64,000 nucleotides of DNA from Massospora cicadina. Taxonomy: Eukaryota; Entomophthoromycota; Entomophthoromycetes; Entomophthorales; Entomophthoraceae. The position numbers and the translations under genes are program-made. The notes beneath the pieces are model-generated. The model did not search any database. It had not been told where the DNA came from and saw only the letters and a program-made list of their open reading frames with translations. Positions 54,037 through 64,000 of the stretch are shown one piece after another (the stretch's first letter is position 1; every line of letters starts with the position of its first letter). The stretch covers positions 1-64,000 of the forward strand of contig JAKSZP010017430.1 in assembly GCA_022478985.1 (NCBI GenBank), given 5' to 3'.

Positions 54037-55640
54037 TCACCCTTCCTTTTTGCCAAAGGTGGGGGACCACCACCAGAAAATTGAGTGAGGGCACATTCTT
54101 GTGGATCTTAGGCAACTTTATTGCCATTAGCTAAGAATTTCTGGTGGAGGGCGAGGAGCATTGGGGTGGGAAGTGTGGATAGCCTCGATCAGCTCTGAGC
54201 AGTTAGCACAGTTTTAGCACTGACCCAGCTATTTTTGTAGACCGGATAGCCTTTCTATGCAACTATATAATGAATGTAGCAGCTTGAGCGACTGGAAGCC
54301 AGGATGTCCTATAATTCAGCTTCCTCCACACCCTCAATTGTTATGGGCTTTGGGTCTGCCAAAACTGCCCCTTGATTGAGGACATCTGAATGACATGGAG
54401 ACAGGATGTTGCTTTCAGTAGGCTGGCAATTATAACGGAAAGCGCTATTTCACAAAATCTCTTTCACCAGGTGAGGGCCTGAGTGCTTAGACACAAATTT
54501 TCGCAAGGGCACCTGCATGTGCAAGTGTCATGTGTCAAGCACAACGTGTAATACTACTTTTATAGCATGTGCTGGGAGCCATTTTCAATCCGCAAACTGC
54601 TTATAATTATTTATTGCCTTAGTCAATTGTTCCCAAACCAAGGACTGCGTGGTGCAAATATGTGAGCATGGTCAGCTGCGGCTGTACCCCAGGGCGAATG
54701 CATGGACCCGCCAAAAACGAAGGGCTATACCCCAAGGTACCTTCATATGGAAAGACCCTGTGGACACGTGTGTATATTTATTATATGAAAACTGAGTAAG
54801 GGGAAGGTTGTTTGCCCAGGTATCCTGAGCAGCTGAAGCGTTGCACCGCAGGTACTGCTCCAAGTTCTGATTGACTCGTTTGGTTAAATCATATGACTGT
54901 AGATGATACGCGGTGGAGAAGCATGGCGCATTTTTTAAGATTGTCAAGAGCTCATTCCAAAAACTGCGCAAAAATTGGGGATTGTGTTTGCTGATAACTT
55001 CCTGCAGGAGACTAAACATCAAAAACGTATGGCGCACAAATAAGCAGTTGGTTTATTTGGTTTAATGGAAGAAGAGCATGGAAAAACAAGGGGAATTTTG
55101 TAAAACGGTCTACAACCATCATAACCGGTGTGAACCCCTTGGAGCTGGGTAGCTCAACAATAAAGTCCTCGGACACCAATGTTTACGGACCCTCTGACTG
55201 CTACAAGGGGTGAATGAGTTCATTCCTATCTGATCAAACTGATTTGGCCTGCGCACAAATCATGCAGTCTATAATCCAGGCTTAGACATCTTTTGAAAAG
55301 TACAGCCAGTTATAGGTTTGTTTATCCAGATTGATGCACCTCTTGTTCCCAGGTGACCAGCTGCAGGTGGATCGTGATTAGCTTTAATGACTTTATCTTG
55401 AAGGAGAGGATTACCCACGCTCATGACCAAAACTGGGTTTCCCTCATCCAAAGAGTACAAGTATTTTCTTAAGGTTAGGAAGGACAAGCGCTCCAAAAGA
55501 TCCACCCCTTCTGCTCATGCTGTATGCCCTGCCAAGACCTGCAAAAACAAGGGTGCGTCCAGAGCTAAGTCTGCTACCAAACTACAGGTGGATTAATGGC
55601 TAAGATTTGGGTTGGTGGAATGACCGTGACTAGATCCGCC
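54037..55640 (-). pseudogene. Element H integrase and chromodomain (broken)
   Basis: Frame 55505-55269 contains NPLLQDKVIKANHDPPAAGH, the start of the zinc domain. Frame 55037-54672 contains MRHTFLMFSLLQEVISKHNP (aligned with RHVFLMFGLPQEIVSD, the catalytic Asp lost), FWNELLTILKNAPCFSTAYH and QNLEQYLRCNASAAQDTWAN. The catalytic Glu position is KR in LTKRVNQ. At about 54300-54150 a chromodomain reads YIVA*KGYPVYKNSWVSAK, with the core Trp codon changed to TAG (54257-54255). Polypurine sequence follows at 54060-54037. Confidence 0.8.
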
Positions 55641-56330
55641 TCATCTGAGTTGGCTGAGCAAAGGCGGGATTGCGGCTGAGGGAATCAGAGAGAATATTTA
55701 ACTCTCCTTTACAAACTAATATTTGAATTTGAAGCTACAAAAAATTCTGGTAAGTTTATGCCTACAGTGTGCCAACTTCTACAGCTTGTGCAAATATAAG
55801 AAAGCTTGGTGGTCGGCCTGAATAATCAACTCATGCTTGGCACCCTGTCAAAGATATTGCCGGTGGGTCAAGGCCCACGCCACGTCTTCCAACTCCTTGT
55901 TATAAATGGCTCAGGATTGCTTAGTGGAAGAGAACTCGTGGTAAAAGTAAGCAACTGGGTGTTCCAACCCATCGTGCTCCTGAAGCAAGATAGCCCCTAC
56001 TGCGGTCGGAATACACATTGAATGCTACAATATAGGGCTTAGAAGAATCCGCGTGCTTAAGGATGAGGGTGACAAGAACACCTCCTTCATTTATCAAATG
56101 CTTGTTGGCACTCAGGCGTCCAGCAGAAAAGTACGTTATTGCCCCTGAGCAGATGCAGTGGTGCAGCCAACTGCAAGAGTAAAAGAATTTTTTTCAGAAA
56201 GGTGATGGAGCCAAAGAAGCTTCTTAATTGCTTCTGGGTCATTGGAGTTGGCCACTTGCGGATGGCATCCAGTTTGCTGGGCGGGATGGCATACCCGTCT
56301 TTCAAGACAAGATTTCCCAAGAAGGTGACT
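55640..56330 (-). pseudogene. Element H RNase H (broken)
   Basis: Frame 56320-56087 gives the RT-to-RH connection: GNLVLKDGYAIPPSKLDAIR, then KWPTPMTQKQLRSFFG and NNVLFCWTPECQQAF. RNase H follows in pieces. SSKPYIVAFN marks the first motif, with Asp lost, and CKGELNILSDSLSRNPAF (about 55715-55660) ends it, aligned with VKGALNVLPNFLSRSPAH of E. The Arg in LDAIRKW is intact here, which makes the TGA of E at that place interpretable. Confidence 0.75.
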
Positions 56331-57130
56331 TCTTCCTAATAAAATTCGAATTATGACAGCTTAACAAACAATCCAGCCCTATGCAGGACAGACACTACCG
56401 CCACCAGGTCTCTTATTTTGTTGTTTGCGGGAGGTAGAATGTACAAAGATGTCATCAATATATGCAACTGCACAGGAAAATCCGAGATTCCTTAATTTGC
56501 TATTGATCATAATATGAAATGTTGCGGGTGTGTTCTTAATTTCAAAGGACATCACTCAAAATTATAATAAAACTCTTTTAATCCAGATAGCGGTAAGCCA
56601 TTCTGACTTTCTTTCACCAAAATTTGATTAAAGGCGTTAACCAGATTGAGTTTGAAAACACTCACAACTTTGCAATTGATTGCTTGATTGTCTGTTTCAA
56701 TGGCAGTGGGTAAGGATCATGGACTGTGGTAATGTTGAGGTGTTCGTAATCCATGCAGGGACAAAGTAAACCATTGGCCCCTTGACAAAATATAATGGGA
56801 AAAGCAACAGGGGAGGTCTCCTTAAAACAACTCTTCTTGAGCATGGCGTCCAAGCATGCTTTGATGGCAGCCACTTCCTCCGCTGTATGCGGGTACAGTG
56901 GACAATTTATGTTCACCACCTCTACTGTTGTCTATATTAAATTGAATTCCGTATATATGAGGGAGGCGGTTAGACTCGTCAGAGTCAAAAATCTCTGATA
57001 GCCCATCAACGCAGTGGGATAATCCAGCGGAAGACCTACAGGAGATACAAGGGATGTAATCAATATACAATCTTATGCCTTAGTAAGGGTATCCATTAAA
57101 GGAAACTCGTCCACCACATGACTTTTGGAG
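56330..57130 (-). pseudogene. Element H reverse transcriptase (broken)
   Basis: Frame 56919-56662 reads MVNINCPLYPHTAEEVAAIK, then LDAMLKKSCFKETSPVAF, CPCMDYEHLNITTVHDPYPL and PLKQTIKQSIAKL, matching E RT. Stops follow. The catalytic box CAVAYIDDIFV (about 56475-56440) is intact. Frame 57070-56822 lies upstream in another phase and contains the end of the PR-RT region. As in F and E, the finger motif order is clear; frameshifts make it inactive. Confidence 0.82.
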
Positions 57131-57971
57131 AATGACAATGGGTTAGATTTCAAGTGTATTCTCACATGCTGCCAACTCCACCAACCCACACCCAAAATCA
57201 CCAGAAACACAATATTAGGCATTACCAAGAATCAATTGCAAAAACTAAACTGTTAAACCGAGAAGGGTACTGGGCTCCATACATATTAGAATGGTTGGGA
57301 TGCCAATGAGGCGACCAATACTGCAGGCCCCAAGTCCAAGTTAAGATACAACTGCTGGGCCAACTCCAGACTCATAAAGTTTTTCCGCTGCTCCAGTATC
57401 AACCAAGGCTTTAAAGGAACCTGTGGTGCCCCAATACAGTTTTTATTAGTAATAGAAACTAGGCGTAATTTTGTCTATTGGCGGATGCAGTTATAACTGC
57501 TGGCATAGAATAGACTTTAACTAAATTGAAGTAAAGAGCTGGTTCCTTTATAGTGTCACAATTGGGGCAAACGAGGGGTTGCATCCCGTTATCTTCAGGC
57601 TGGACTTCCATTGATATGAAGGCAGGTGAGATGGAGCAACCCAACTTGATTACAGGGGCGGCGTCAGGGCCTGGAATCATTACCAATACTGATTCATCGT
57701 CAGGATATGAACATAAGGCCAAGTTGGTAAAACTAATCCTAAAGTTCCCGCTATGAGGGCGGACTGAGGGGAAAGTAGAGGAAACTGGAGCATTTTTCAT
57801 TGAAGGAGTCTTTCTAAAGCCATCTGGAAGCTGAGTATAAACTTGTGATCATCCAGTCAAACAACAGAAAGAAGGTTACCGACTGATAATTCATATGGAA
57901 GATGGTAATCACTGCGTCTTTCATCTCAAAGAGGAGGGCGGAAATAACTGGAAACAATGGAAGGTTGGTTA
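57130..57971 (-). pseudogene. Element H gag and protease (broken, gag shortened)
   Basis: Minus strand. Gag starts in the LTR: frame 58230-57814 crosses the LTR end at 57972 and reads APLEFGVAIWVFVYPYWQAS, LNFICSHHDLTNLPLFPVIS and ALLFEMKDAVITIFHMNYQS, aligned with the E gag start. Frame 57800-57459 (LVCPNCDTIKEPALYFNLVK) is the pre-protease part. The protease site FKALVDTGAAEN lies near 57410-57380 with D-T-G-A kept. Compared with E, the DAVDGDARRWV part of gag is missing, which accounts for the shorter interior. CPNC is a lone C-x2-C, not a full knuckle. Confidence 0.72.
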
Positions 57972-59264
57972 AGTCATGATGGGAGCAGATAAAGTTAAGA
58001 CTGGCCTGCCAGTATGGATACACAAACACCCAAATGGCAACCCCAAATTCCAGAGGCGCTGCTGCTTGAATGACGTTAAATTGTTCTGTGAGAGAATTCA
58101 CCAGCAAGCGCCAATAGGCCGTAATTGTGAATAACAAACTGGAAACAAACAAGACTGTCATGGCCCCTGGGCCTGTGGGTCTGGGTGCTGGGAGAAGTGA
58201 GATTGGAATGGGAGGTTTGAATTTCGTCATAAGAAAAAAAAATTTTGGTTTGGGGTGCAGAAATTTTAATAAAATTTAAATATAGAAAATCAAATGTTAA
58301 GTTTCTCAGAGTGTTGACTGCTTAAATAGACGTTTGATTTAGAAATAGCTTATAAAAGTGCAGTATTGGGGCCTTCTGAGATTCACTTAACCTGGAGAAC
58401 TGCAAGCAAGGGAGGGAAGAAAAAGAACTTAATTTGAACAGAATTTGAATTGTTGGCAGTGGGCTGAGTTGCTTTAAGTTTGGCTTTGGACGCCCAAAAT
58501 GCGAGTTTCCATGTTTCAATAATTACCATGATGGCGTCTCGCTGATGGCAATGGAACCTCCCAGGGCCACCTCACTTAGAGTCAGTTCCAAGAGGTGGGA
58601 ACAGGTTTAAGGCGCCCAACCCACCTGCACTTGGTCACTTTGGCGTCCATTTGGCCAAGCGTGATTCATCAGATGAAGATTGTGATATTTTTGGGTGGGT
58701 TGCAAACTGACGGAAACTTTTGATGATGGCCTGATAACATCGGCGAGATCCACCAAAGACTTAATCTTGGATGCTTTCTTCATTATAGGTATGCACCCAT
58801 TGGACCTTGTTCCCATTATTTTCAGGGAGGGTTCTGAACTAGTGGCAACTTTTGACAATGACCAATTCCATCAGCAAGGATTTATATGTCTTCAACATTT
58901 ACCATTTTTTCTCCTGTGAGGGAGACATACGTTGGGTTTTGTTACTGATGGTTTGTATTTGTTGAATATTAAAGGCCAAAGATTCGCCACTGTTAGTTGT
59001 ATTTGGCCCCTTTGCCACATATGAGTACTGATTCTTCACCACCTTGCTACAGATCTCTTCAATTCTCCACATTAATTCTCTGGATGTAAGGACTGGGGTT
59101 GGGAGCGGAATCCTCAAAGGGTAAGTTGTGACCCACCACTAAACCACCACATGAGCGAGGTCACCTTTGGAAATGAGGGGGCCGCCGGCCTTCTTGGTTT
59201 CTTTTTGGATGGGAAAGGGAACAAACCCCAATATAAATGAAGGGGGCGCTCCCCCAGACTTACA
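57972..59264 (-). repeat. 5' LTR of element H
   Basis: Minus strand, TGTAAGTCTGGGGGAGCG at 59264 to CATCATGAC at 57972, 1293 bp. U3 coding frame 59117-58899 (MRIPLPTPVLTSRELMWRIE, then EICSKVV) aligns with LWIPPPIPTLTLAELLWGIS and EICAKIT in the E LTR. Confidence 0.82.
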
Positions 59265-60857
59265 AAGGTGAAGTTCAGCAAATGTGATGAGAGCTAGCAC
59301 AAAAGTGAAAGACTTGATGTGCTGACGGGTTTGAGGATAATTGGGATAAAAAAGAAGTTTTTTGCATCAATGCAAGCGCAGCTCACACTAAAAGCAATCT
59401 CCTAAGTTTCATATTTTGCATCTTCATCAAAATCATAGGGAAAGTTTGGGATAGGAATACCCTCAACGAGGGGTTCCATCGCCTCATGAAGCTGCTGGCG
59501 GAGTAGGGTTTTGGCAGGAGCAGCTGCAGCCCTCATGATCATTTTAGAATTTCATGGTTAAAAACCCAGATTTTGAGCAAAAATGGCGAGAGCACAAATT
59601 AGGAAGATTAATAAAAAATCCTACAAAGAAAATTCTGGCTTTATATTAAAATCCACTTGCTAACATCAAAATATTTGAGTGTCTCTAATGGATTTAGCTC
59701 TGCCAACGCCGGACTAGATACTGGAAAAGGAGCAGTTTCAGGAGTTGATTGGTTGCATACTGTTAACCACAGCTGCTCAGCTGAAACTGATATAGCCATC
59801 AACTCAAAATTCTGCATTCTGGGTAAATTTTTAATTTTTTTTTGTAAATTTTGATGGCCGCTGTTTTAAAGCAGTGTCATAATTCTTTTAAGTTTAGGGG
59901 TGGGAGGATTGAGACCTTTCAGAATATTGGGGTGAGGTAGCAACTGGGGAGACACCAGAGGGAGGAGCAGCGGGAGCAGCGGATGCAGAACCAATGGGGC
60001 ACTGGCGCTTCAAATGGTTGAGTTCAAATCACAAGGGGCAAAATGGCATGACTGTTCTGGACGCACACCCAGAGTGGTGATCAGTGCTGGATCTGATCAC
60101 TGTGTGAGGGAGAATTGTGAGGTGGGTGTTGCAATGGAATGGGAAGATTGTTGCAAAGGCGCGAGGCCCTGCCAGACGATCTGCTCCATCTGGAACCATG
60201 AATCGCAACATGGGGTATGCAATGTAAAAGGCCAAACCCTCTGTGAGCTCATGGTAGAGACGCTCAGGGGAAAGGTGGGAGGGCAACTAGCAAACTGGAC
60301 CACCAAAGTGGCCTTATCTGGGAGCTGGGTGCAAATGGTGGGGAGTGGGGTTTGTTTAAATAAGAGCAGCTTGGCTGCTGCCATTGCATTGGCTTCAGAG
60401 TGGAAGCCAAGGTCAAAATACCCCTTAAAAGATCGGAAATCGATAAAACTGGAAGGTTTAAAAACTTTTGTGGCCATCTTGACGATGGCTGCGTTTGCAT
60501 ATGGAAAGAGAATCTCATATTTAACCTGGAGGCTAAAATGCAAACTGTTCCGTGGGAGCACCAAAAGGCTCCAATGCACAACCTGGGAGCTTGTGAGGTG
60601 GTGGTCCAAGTCCTGAGGGGAGATGTAATGCCTGGTAGCATTGGGAGGACTATCAGAGCCAGCCCAGGCGCGCTTTGGTGGCGGCCAAAAGATACTAGAT
60701 GGCGGCGCACCAAACCCCAAGTTGGGGCAGCAGGCATTGAATTGCGTTGACTTTGGTAAGTTCTAGCTCAATTGAGCAATTAATTTTTATGTAAAGAATC
60801 TGAATTTGGCTTTGATCTAGTTATCAAAGTGAAAGAGAAGCTTAGGTGACTTTACCT
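59265..60857 (-). pseudogene. K protein, ORF1-like with decayed CCHC knuckle
   Basis: Minus-strand frame 60720-60097 (207 codons, no internal stop) is the longest non-gypsy frame. After a polar start, it has VKYEILFPYANAAIVKMATK, FRSFKGYFDLGFHSEANAMA and AAAKLLLFKQTPLPTI, which reads like an RNA-recognition-type fold; that resemblance is weak. In another phase at 60040-59999 lies FCPL*FELNHLKRQCP: a C-x2-[stop]-x4-H-x4-C pattern, a zinc knuckle whose second Cys codon is TGA. The same order is known for LINE ORF1 proteins and for gag. No RT follows; 59265-59990 is AT-rich and stop-dense. The function is uncertain. Confidence 0.45.
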
Positions 60858-61930
60858 CTAGTGCCATTCTTGGTACAGTCAATTGGTTCCTGTGATTTTT
60901 TTACTGCAGTGCATGATTCTTTCCATTATTATTGTGGTTAGTTAGTAGCAATAACAGATTAGTATTGTTCTGGATCTAACCTCTTATACTTTTCGAAACC
61001 TCATGTGTGTGAAGGAATTCTCGCTTATCAGTACCTTTTCCCCTGCTGGAGCAGTGATTTTGAAACTTCAACTCTCTCACCTACAGTGTTACTGCCTTTT
61101 CACTTTTAGCTTATTACAGTACTAGGATATTTTGATATGGAGAAAGACAATAGCATTCCTTTCAACTCTAAATATGTATGGCCTTCTGTTTGACAGTAAA
61201 TGTATTCATTATCAAATGTACTCTGTACCTCTATACAAAGCAAGAGGAAAAGGTCCTGGAGGTGTGGTTAGATGACATGCGTTGAAGGGGTGGGGTTTCT
61301 GTCAATCCTCTCCCATTGCATCCCCCATTGTTTTCTCTCAAAAGGCTGATGTTACGTTGTGCCCCTGCGTGGACTACAGCAGTTTAAATAATATCACCAT
61401 TCATGGTTACTACTCGTTCCCTTGAGAAAACCATCAGCCAGGAGATTGCCAAATCTGAGGTGACTTCAAGCTTGGCATGGTTAACGCCTTGAATCAAACT
61501 CACATAGCAGAAGGCAAAGAGTGGCTGACATCCATCTTTACTAAGTGGGGAATTTCCAATTATGCTGATGCCCTTTAACCTCAAGAATGCGCCTGCTACC
61601 CTCCAGCGCATTTTTATGATGTGCTGGGCAATCTTTAATTCTCCTGCATGGAGGGGTATATCAACAATATCCTGGTTAACTTCCCTACCCAAAAACAGAA
61701 TATGAGGGACCTGGAGGCAATATTGGAGGGGCTAAAGAAGTCTGACCTTTATGTAAGGCTCTCAGAGTGAGAGTTATTCCAGGAAGAGGTTACCTTCTTG
61801 AGTAATCTTGTCCTGAAGGATGGCTCTTCTATCCCTCCTAGCAACCTTGAGAAATTCTTTCCTAGCCCATTCTCATCGCCCAGAAGAATCTGCGTAGCTT
61901 CCTGGGGACAAGTTTTTTAAAAATTCTCAC
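60858..61930 (+). pseudogene. Relic I: end of protease and reverse transcriptase (broken)
   Basis: LVPF at 60860 resumes the protease of J. From about 61140 the sequence follows E RT: IFDMEKD-like (61138), the VTLCPCVDYSSLNN region (61354-61390), and NAFESNSHSRRQRVAD-type remains. PLTSRMRLLPSSAFL is the shifted MPFGLKNAPATFQ motif. SCMEGYINNILVN (about 61645-61685) is the catalytic box with both Asp changed to Asn. Stops are dense. The match in order and spacing to E is clear at the nucleotide level. Confidence 0.7.
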
Positions 61931-62600
61931 TTGTGCTCTCCCAATATGTGATGCCTCTTCATCCCTGACAGGAAAGGTTGTTCTGTTTATATGGATGGAG
62001 GATTGCAAAGTGCATTTGAGGCTATTAAGAAAGTATTTGTGGTGCCATCAGTCCTAAGCATGCTAATTCATCCCAGCCTTCATAATTTCCTTGTGATGCC
62101 TTGGCAGCCGCGGTGGGAGCTGAGGCTTCAGGAGCATATTGGGTGGAGCAACCATTGTCTATTTCTCGTGTACTTTCATCACATCAGTATAGTCTAAATA
62201 ATGTATGACAAGGAGCTTTCCGCAGCGTCATGGTCACTTATTCAATGGTGATACTTCTTCAAGGCGTATGACATAAAATGGGTTCTTGACGAACCACCAA
62301 GCCTTAATGTATTTCAGAAAACCCCAAAAATTGGCGCACCATAAGGCTCAGACACTTTGTTACCTGCGTAGCTTCAAAAGAATATGAGTTCAAAAAGGCG
62401 CTCTAAAAGTTTTCCTTGGCCTGTTAAGTTTAATCCTTCCCTGAAACAATGGAGGAAGAAATCAGGAGTTAACAATGGTGATTCCTCCTGCTCAGATTCT
62501 CACCATTTCTCCTCCCACAATTTCTAGGGCGGACTAAGCATTGGATGTGCCACTGATATCTTGGGTACTAACGGGTCATTTCTCATTCTTTCAGGGGCTG
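61930..62600 (+). pseudogene. Relic I RNase H (broken)
   Basis: SLTGKVVLFIWMEDCKVHLR (from 61965) aligns with PLTGKNVPFCWTPKCQQAF of E. Frame 61991-62197 is a phase shadow with AFEAIKKVFVVPSVL. FLTNHQALMYFRKPQKLAHH (about 62283-62345) and KGALKVF mark the late RNase H motifs. MVIPPAQILTISPPTISRA (about 62475-62530) matches the tether MIPATQILLIVPSIVSS of E. Confidence 0.68.
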
Positions 62601-63740
62601 GAGTGTTTTGATCAGTTGGGTTTGCTAGGTCATAAATGTACCCATTATTCATTAGTGGAGGGGCGGATATCATTCAGAGGTAGGGTTTGGGTTCACTACC
62701 TCCAGGATGAGTGACCTCCATTCATCACAGTCCTCCAGCGGTGGGCCACCCAAGAAACAAAAGTGTCTTGATTTGGTAAAGCGGATATTTAACTGGCTGG
62801 AACTCCAAGACTCAGCTGGCTTTGACTAACAATTGTGTGACGCGTACATGCACAAAGTCCAATATTTTAGGTAGGATGGTGTCCTCCATCCCCCTGCAGC
62901 AGGCACAAGGTCTGTGGAACTCAGTAACCGTCAACTTCATTGTTGAGATCCCCAGTTACAATATAAATAACATAAAGATGGTGGTTGTGGACTGCTTTAC
63001 AAAATTTTCTTTTATTATTCCTTGTATTCCAAACAACTCTGAAGAAACATCCCAGCTTTTCATTCGCCACGTTTTCTCTATGTTCAACTTATCTCAGGAT
63101 GTAGTAAGCGACCGTGGACTCAATTTACTGCTCAATTTTGGACTGAGTTGTTGGGGCATTTAAAGATTAAGCCATGCAAATAACTATATACCACCCTGAG
63201 TTGGATGGTCAAACTGAGGGGGTCAATCATATACTTGAGAAATAACTTTACTGTTATGTTCTAACCGCGCAGATACCTGGTTCACTGATCTTCTTCTATG
63301 CAGTTTGCATTCACAACGCCACCAATAATCCACTAGGTTTTCCCCATATAATGCCACCTTGGAATAATTCTTCTTTCCTCATGGGTCCCTCCCTTTTTCC
63401 AAGGTACTGCCACTAAGGAGCATCTGCAACAGATTTGAGATACCTAACTCCTGGTTTGGGAACATCTGATTAAGGCGATAAGTGATTACTTTTAGTTCAC
63501 AGACTGTAAACGCCTTCACGCACATGAAATTAAGGTGGTTTCATTAGTTATACTAGATATGTGACACCTGCATATGAAGGTTATATCATGGAAGTTCGCG
63601 AGAAAGCACTCTGTCCCTCACATAGTGATGATGATTTCAAAATAAGCCTTCCAGCTGGCTCTCCTCACTCATTAAAAGCATCACCCCATCATTCATGCTT
63701 ACCAGTCGTTGCTGTTCAAAAACACAAAGCCTACTGGGCC
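62600..63740 (+). pseudogene. Relic I integrase (broken)
   Basis: The zinc domain lies near 62715-62860 (HHSPPAVGHPRN-like, then NNCVTRTCTKSN with a damaged C-x2-C). Open frame 62822-63163 gives LQQAQGLWNSVTVNFIVEIP, with Asn for the first catalytic Asp, and MVVVDCFTKFSFIIPCIPN. SQLFIRHVFSMFNLSQDVVS then DRG holds the second Asp and the Arg codons that E has lost. DGQTEGVNHILE (about 63205-63240) retains the catalytic Glu. Stops and shifts end the frame at 63163. Confidence 0.75.
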
Positions 63741-64000
63741 TGAACTAGCTGTAATCAAGGCTTGGTGGAGGTGGATTCGGATGCCTTTCTGGCATCACAC
63801 CAAATTGTGTCAATTAGTGCAGTAATTGGTTAATTAGAAGGGATTTTCTTTCTATGGGAACATCTGGTTTAATTTTAGCAATTGTGCTAATTTCCACAAG
63901 TTAATGGAGGCCTTCCACCTTGCACAACTGATGCTCCTCGCCCTACCCAGTAAGTTAAACTATCACTTGGCAATAAAACTGCCCAAGGTGCACAAGAGTT
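63740..64000 (+). pseudogene. Relic I chromodomain (core Trp is a stop), runs off window
   Basis: The frame with TAG at 63835-63837 reads LVN*KGFSFYGNIWFNFSNC, then ANFHKLMEAFHLAQL and AIKLPKVHKS. It aligns with LVAWKGYPAYKNSWVKARNC, MALVEAFHASHP and AIKLPKAHKN of E. The core Trp codon (TGG) has become TAG, as in H. The window ends before the polypurine tract and 3' LTR. Confidence 0.75.

Larger units (their letters stand above)
52751..59264 (-). mobile_element. Chromodomain Ty3/gypsy element H, inserted in K
   Basis: About 6.5 kb on the minus strand with LTRs of 1.29 kb, gag, PR, RT, RH, IN and chromodomain. Its interior is about 0.5 kb shorter than that of E, and the loss is in gag. I could not find a convincing five-base target duplication (AAGGT on the right, ATGTT on the left), so the exact ends may be off by a few bases. 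Confidence 0.8.
52445..60857 (-). mobile_element. LINE-like element K, split by H
   Basis: Two pieces, 52445-52750 and 59265-60857 (about 1.9 kb together), flanked by the perfect 15-base duplication TCTAGTGCCATTCTT at 52430-52444 and 60858-60872. On the minus strand the 3' end reads CCCCTAGTACTA, then AA within the duplication. The same end with an A-run occurs at 40308-40361. The 5' part encodes a protein that looks like ORF1 with a decayed zinc knuckle. No reverse transcriptase is present, so K is non-autonomous or internally deleted. Confidence 0.55.
50702..64000 (+). mobile_element. E-family relic J/I, interrupted by K (which contains H)
   Basis: The left part (LTR, gag, protease to 52444) and the right part (rest of protease, RT, RH, IN, chromodomain from 60873) have the same orientation and family. 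The 15 bases TCTAGTGCCATTCTT end the left part and begin the right part, and the protein segment LVPF is repeated there. They are one element split by K. The 3' LTR lies beyond the window. Five bases before the LTR are GTAAT. Confidence 0.72.

Noticed and set aside
60014..60616. 200-codon plus-strand open frame as a host gene
   Set aside because: It overlaps the minus-strand K frame. The minus frame reads as a more plausible protein and is followed by a CCHC-like pattern; the plus frame has no recognisable feature.
52445..60857. K as a CACTA-type DNA transposon (TACTAGGGG left, CTCTAGTG right)
   Set aside because: The apparent terminal inverted repeat is short and gapped, the flanking duplication is 15 bases rather than 3, and a second copy ends in an A-run, which fits a LINE-like insertion better. 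Not fully excluded.
1..64000. CRISPR array, bacterial operon, tRNA or rRNA genes
   Set aside because: No regularly spaced short repeats, no ribosome-binding-site-led gene clusters and no tRNA or rRNA signature seen; the content is that of eukaryotic retrotransposons.

Overview
This 64 kb window contains no host gene that I can recognise. It is a nested pile of decayed Ty3/gypsy LTR retrotransposons with some LINE-like, foldback and tandem-repeat DNA. The chromodomain-bearing gypsy elements, the repeated insertion of elements into elements, the low CpG content and the CG-to-TG/CA decay fit a large, repeat-rich, cytosine-methylating fungal genome. A rust-like basidiomycete is my guess, but that is inference only; no rRNA, tRNA or host marker was seen.

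Layout. (1) 1-14245, minus strand: a tandem array in which two internal regions, A (1-4671, cut by the window edge) and B (7519-13084), share one complete 2.85 kb LTR (4672-7518). A truncated LTR (13085-14245) lies on the far side of B. (2) 14246-23463, plus strand: element C of the same superfamily. Its 5' LTR is truncated and joined head-to-head to the truncated B LTR; its 3' LTR (20652-23463) is complete. (3) 23464-28277 and 35520 to about 36070, plus: element D, split in its integrase by element E (28278-35519), a chromodomain element and the best preserved coding copy. (4) About 36070-39760: AT-rich DNA with no recognisable gene, then a foldback element (39761-40113), a 54-bp LINE-tail insertion (40308-40361) and a 69-bp tandem repeat (40388-40655). 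(5) About 40660-50701, minus: chromodomain relic F, split in its RT by complete element G (44013-50253, plus, target duplication GAGTG). (6) 50702-64000, plus: an E-family relic whose left part (J, 50702-52444) and right part (I, 60873-64000) are separated by LINE-like insertion K (52445-60857, 15-bp target duplication). K is itself split by chromodomain element H (52751-59264, minus). The layers therefore run F, then J/I, then K, then H.

The genes are gag, protease (PR), reverse transcriptase (RT), RNase H (RH) and integrase (IN) remnants, in the usual Ty3 order. Three LTR families are visible. The A/B/C family has very long LTRs (2.8 kb), a conserved TATA box and a conserved antisense reading frame. 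The E/F/H/J/I family has 1.0-1.4 kb LTRs, carries a C-terminal chromodomain, and has coding sequence that runs into both ends of the LTR. G has 0.75 kb LTRs but an 18-base primer binding site identical to that of A.

Nearly all coding regions carry stops or frameshifts. In E, many of these, and most differences between its two LTRs, are CG changed to TG or CA, which points to methylated-cytosine deamination. Element boundaries rest on repeat comparison within the window, target duplications, PBS/PPT positions and continuity of interrupted coding sequence. All identities were judged by eye.
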